Shown here: positions 60,931 through 61,091 of the stretch, in pieces
Layout: each line of letters opens with the position of its first letter
Position numbering within the stretch: position 1 is the first letter of the stretch
Assembly (NCBI RefSeq): GCF_015709225.1
Contig: NZ_JADNRS010000030.1
Coordinates: 1-61,091 of the forward strand
DNA from: Acholeplasma laidlawii
GTDB lineage: Bacteria > Bacillota_I > Bacilli_A > Acholeplasmatales > Acholeplasmataceae
Direction of reading: 5' to 3'
Length of the DNA stretch: 61,091 nucleotides
Position numbers and translations under genes: made by a program
Notes under the pieces: generated by a model
Told to the model about the DNA's origin: nothing
Database searches by the model: none
What the model saw: only the letters and a program-made list of their open reading frames with translations

Positions 60931-61091
60931 GTGGGACACATAGGTACCACCTAAAAGAACATATTGTATAATATAAAAATATAAGGAGCAGAAAACCTAT
61001 GAATGAGTATAGTGTTGACTTCAAACTAAAGATTGTTAAGATGATATTAAATGATCACATCAGTAAAAAATCCATTATGAGGGAATATAAC
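60931..61091 (+). mobile_element. left end of an IS3-type insertion sequence (truncated by window)
   Basis: GTGGGACACATAGGTACC resembles the G/A-rich ends of IS3-family elements. It is followed after about 60 bases by a transposase reading frame that continues past the window. The exact boundary cannot be fixed without the other end. Confidence 0.5.
60999..61091 (+). CDS. IS3-family transposase OrfA, N-terminal part
   Basis: ATG 60999 behind AAGGAG opens a frame that runs off the window: YSVDFKLKIVKMILNDHI then SKKSIMREYN. This is the helix-turn-helix start of IS3 OrfA-type transposases (YSxEFKLKIV). 31 residues are visible. Confidence 0.75.
   Translation, partial: MNEYSVDFKLKIVKMILNDHISKKSIMREYN

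Noticed and set aside
1-61091. Mycoplasma genetic code (TGA = Trp)
   Set aside because: Genes end cleanly on TGA, overlaps rely on it, and all Trp positions in conserved motifs are TGG.

Overview
The window looks like chromosome of an Acholeplasma close to A. laidlawii. It is strongly AT-rich, yet TGA acts as a stop (for example at the ends of accD, fabZ and hsdR's neighbours) and Trp is encoded by TGG, which fits Acholeplasmataceae and excludes Mycoplasma/Spiroplasma. No cell-wall genes are seen. A complete acetyl-CoA carboxylase/type II fatty-acid operon is present, and a 398-residue GT4 glucosyltransferase closely matches my recollection of the A. laidlawii monoglucosyldiacylglycerol synthase.

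Layout. 1-610: debris (a possible IstB remnant and a frameshifted small membrane ORF). 611-5.7 kb: an rRNA uracil methyltransferase, then a cadmium/zinc cassette, cadC-cadA-lspA, in which lspA is broken by one missing T. 5.8-12.8 kb: GNAT acetyltransferase, membrane diguanylate cyclase, GH13 glucanase (minus strand), von Willebrand A lipoprotein, and a PIB-4 metal efflux ATPase (minus strand) behind PerR-like boxes. 13.0-18.4 kb: tRNA-Val, a ~1450-residue surface protein made of about nine degenerate repeats on a CvpA-like membrane anchor, and a polytopic membrane protein. 18.6-27.7 kb: the operon accBCDA-fabHDGFZ-biotin ligase-bioY, behind a promoter flanked by two matching palindromes. 27.7-30.6 kb: ferredoxin-NADP reductase, a PadR/HAAS-domain membrane protein pair with a symmetric operator, and a small unknown protein. 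30.7-34.9 kb: potABCD spermidine/putrescine importer. 34.9-43.5 kb: nusB-xseA-xseB-tlyA-recN, dinB, DEAD-box helicase, nfo (RNA/DNA maintenance) and an anchored thioredoxin-like protein. 43.5-48.0 kb: CsoR on the minus strand, argS, a flippase-like protein, the glucolipid synthase and tRNA-Leu. 48.1-54.7 kb: a type I restriction-modification operon preceded by 19-bp tandem repeats and followed by a triply damaged GIY-YIG-like gene. 54.7-60.9 kb: a LacI-controlled maltodextrin operon (regulator, neopullulanase, MalE/F/G type ABC importer without ATPase), bracketed by an 18-bp direct repeat. 61.0 kb: the start of an IS3-type transposase.

How the parts work together. The central theme is membrane lipid supply: biotin uptake and attachment, carboxylase and fatty-acid elongation are in one transcript, and the glucolipid synthase lies elsewhere in the window. 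Three metal-responsive units (CadC/CadA, a PerR-box ATPase, CsoR) are present. The most novel items are the giant repeat protein with an ambiguous N-terminus, the damaged accessory genes (lspA, GIY-YIG), the flanking repeat around the sugar operon, and several well-formed operator arrays whose regulators are not in the window. All functional assignments are from reading the sequence; no database search was run.
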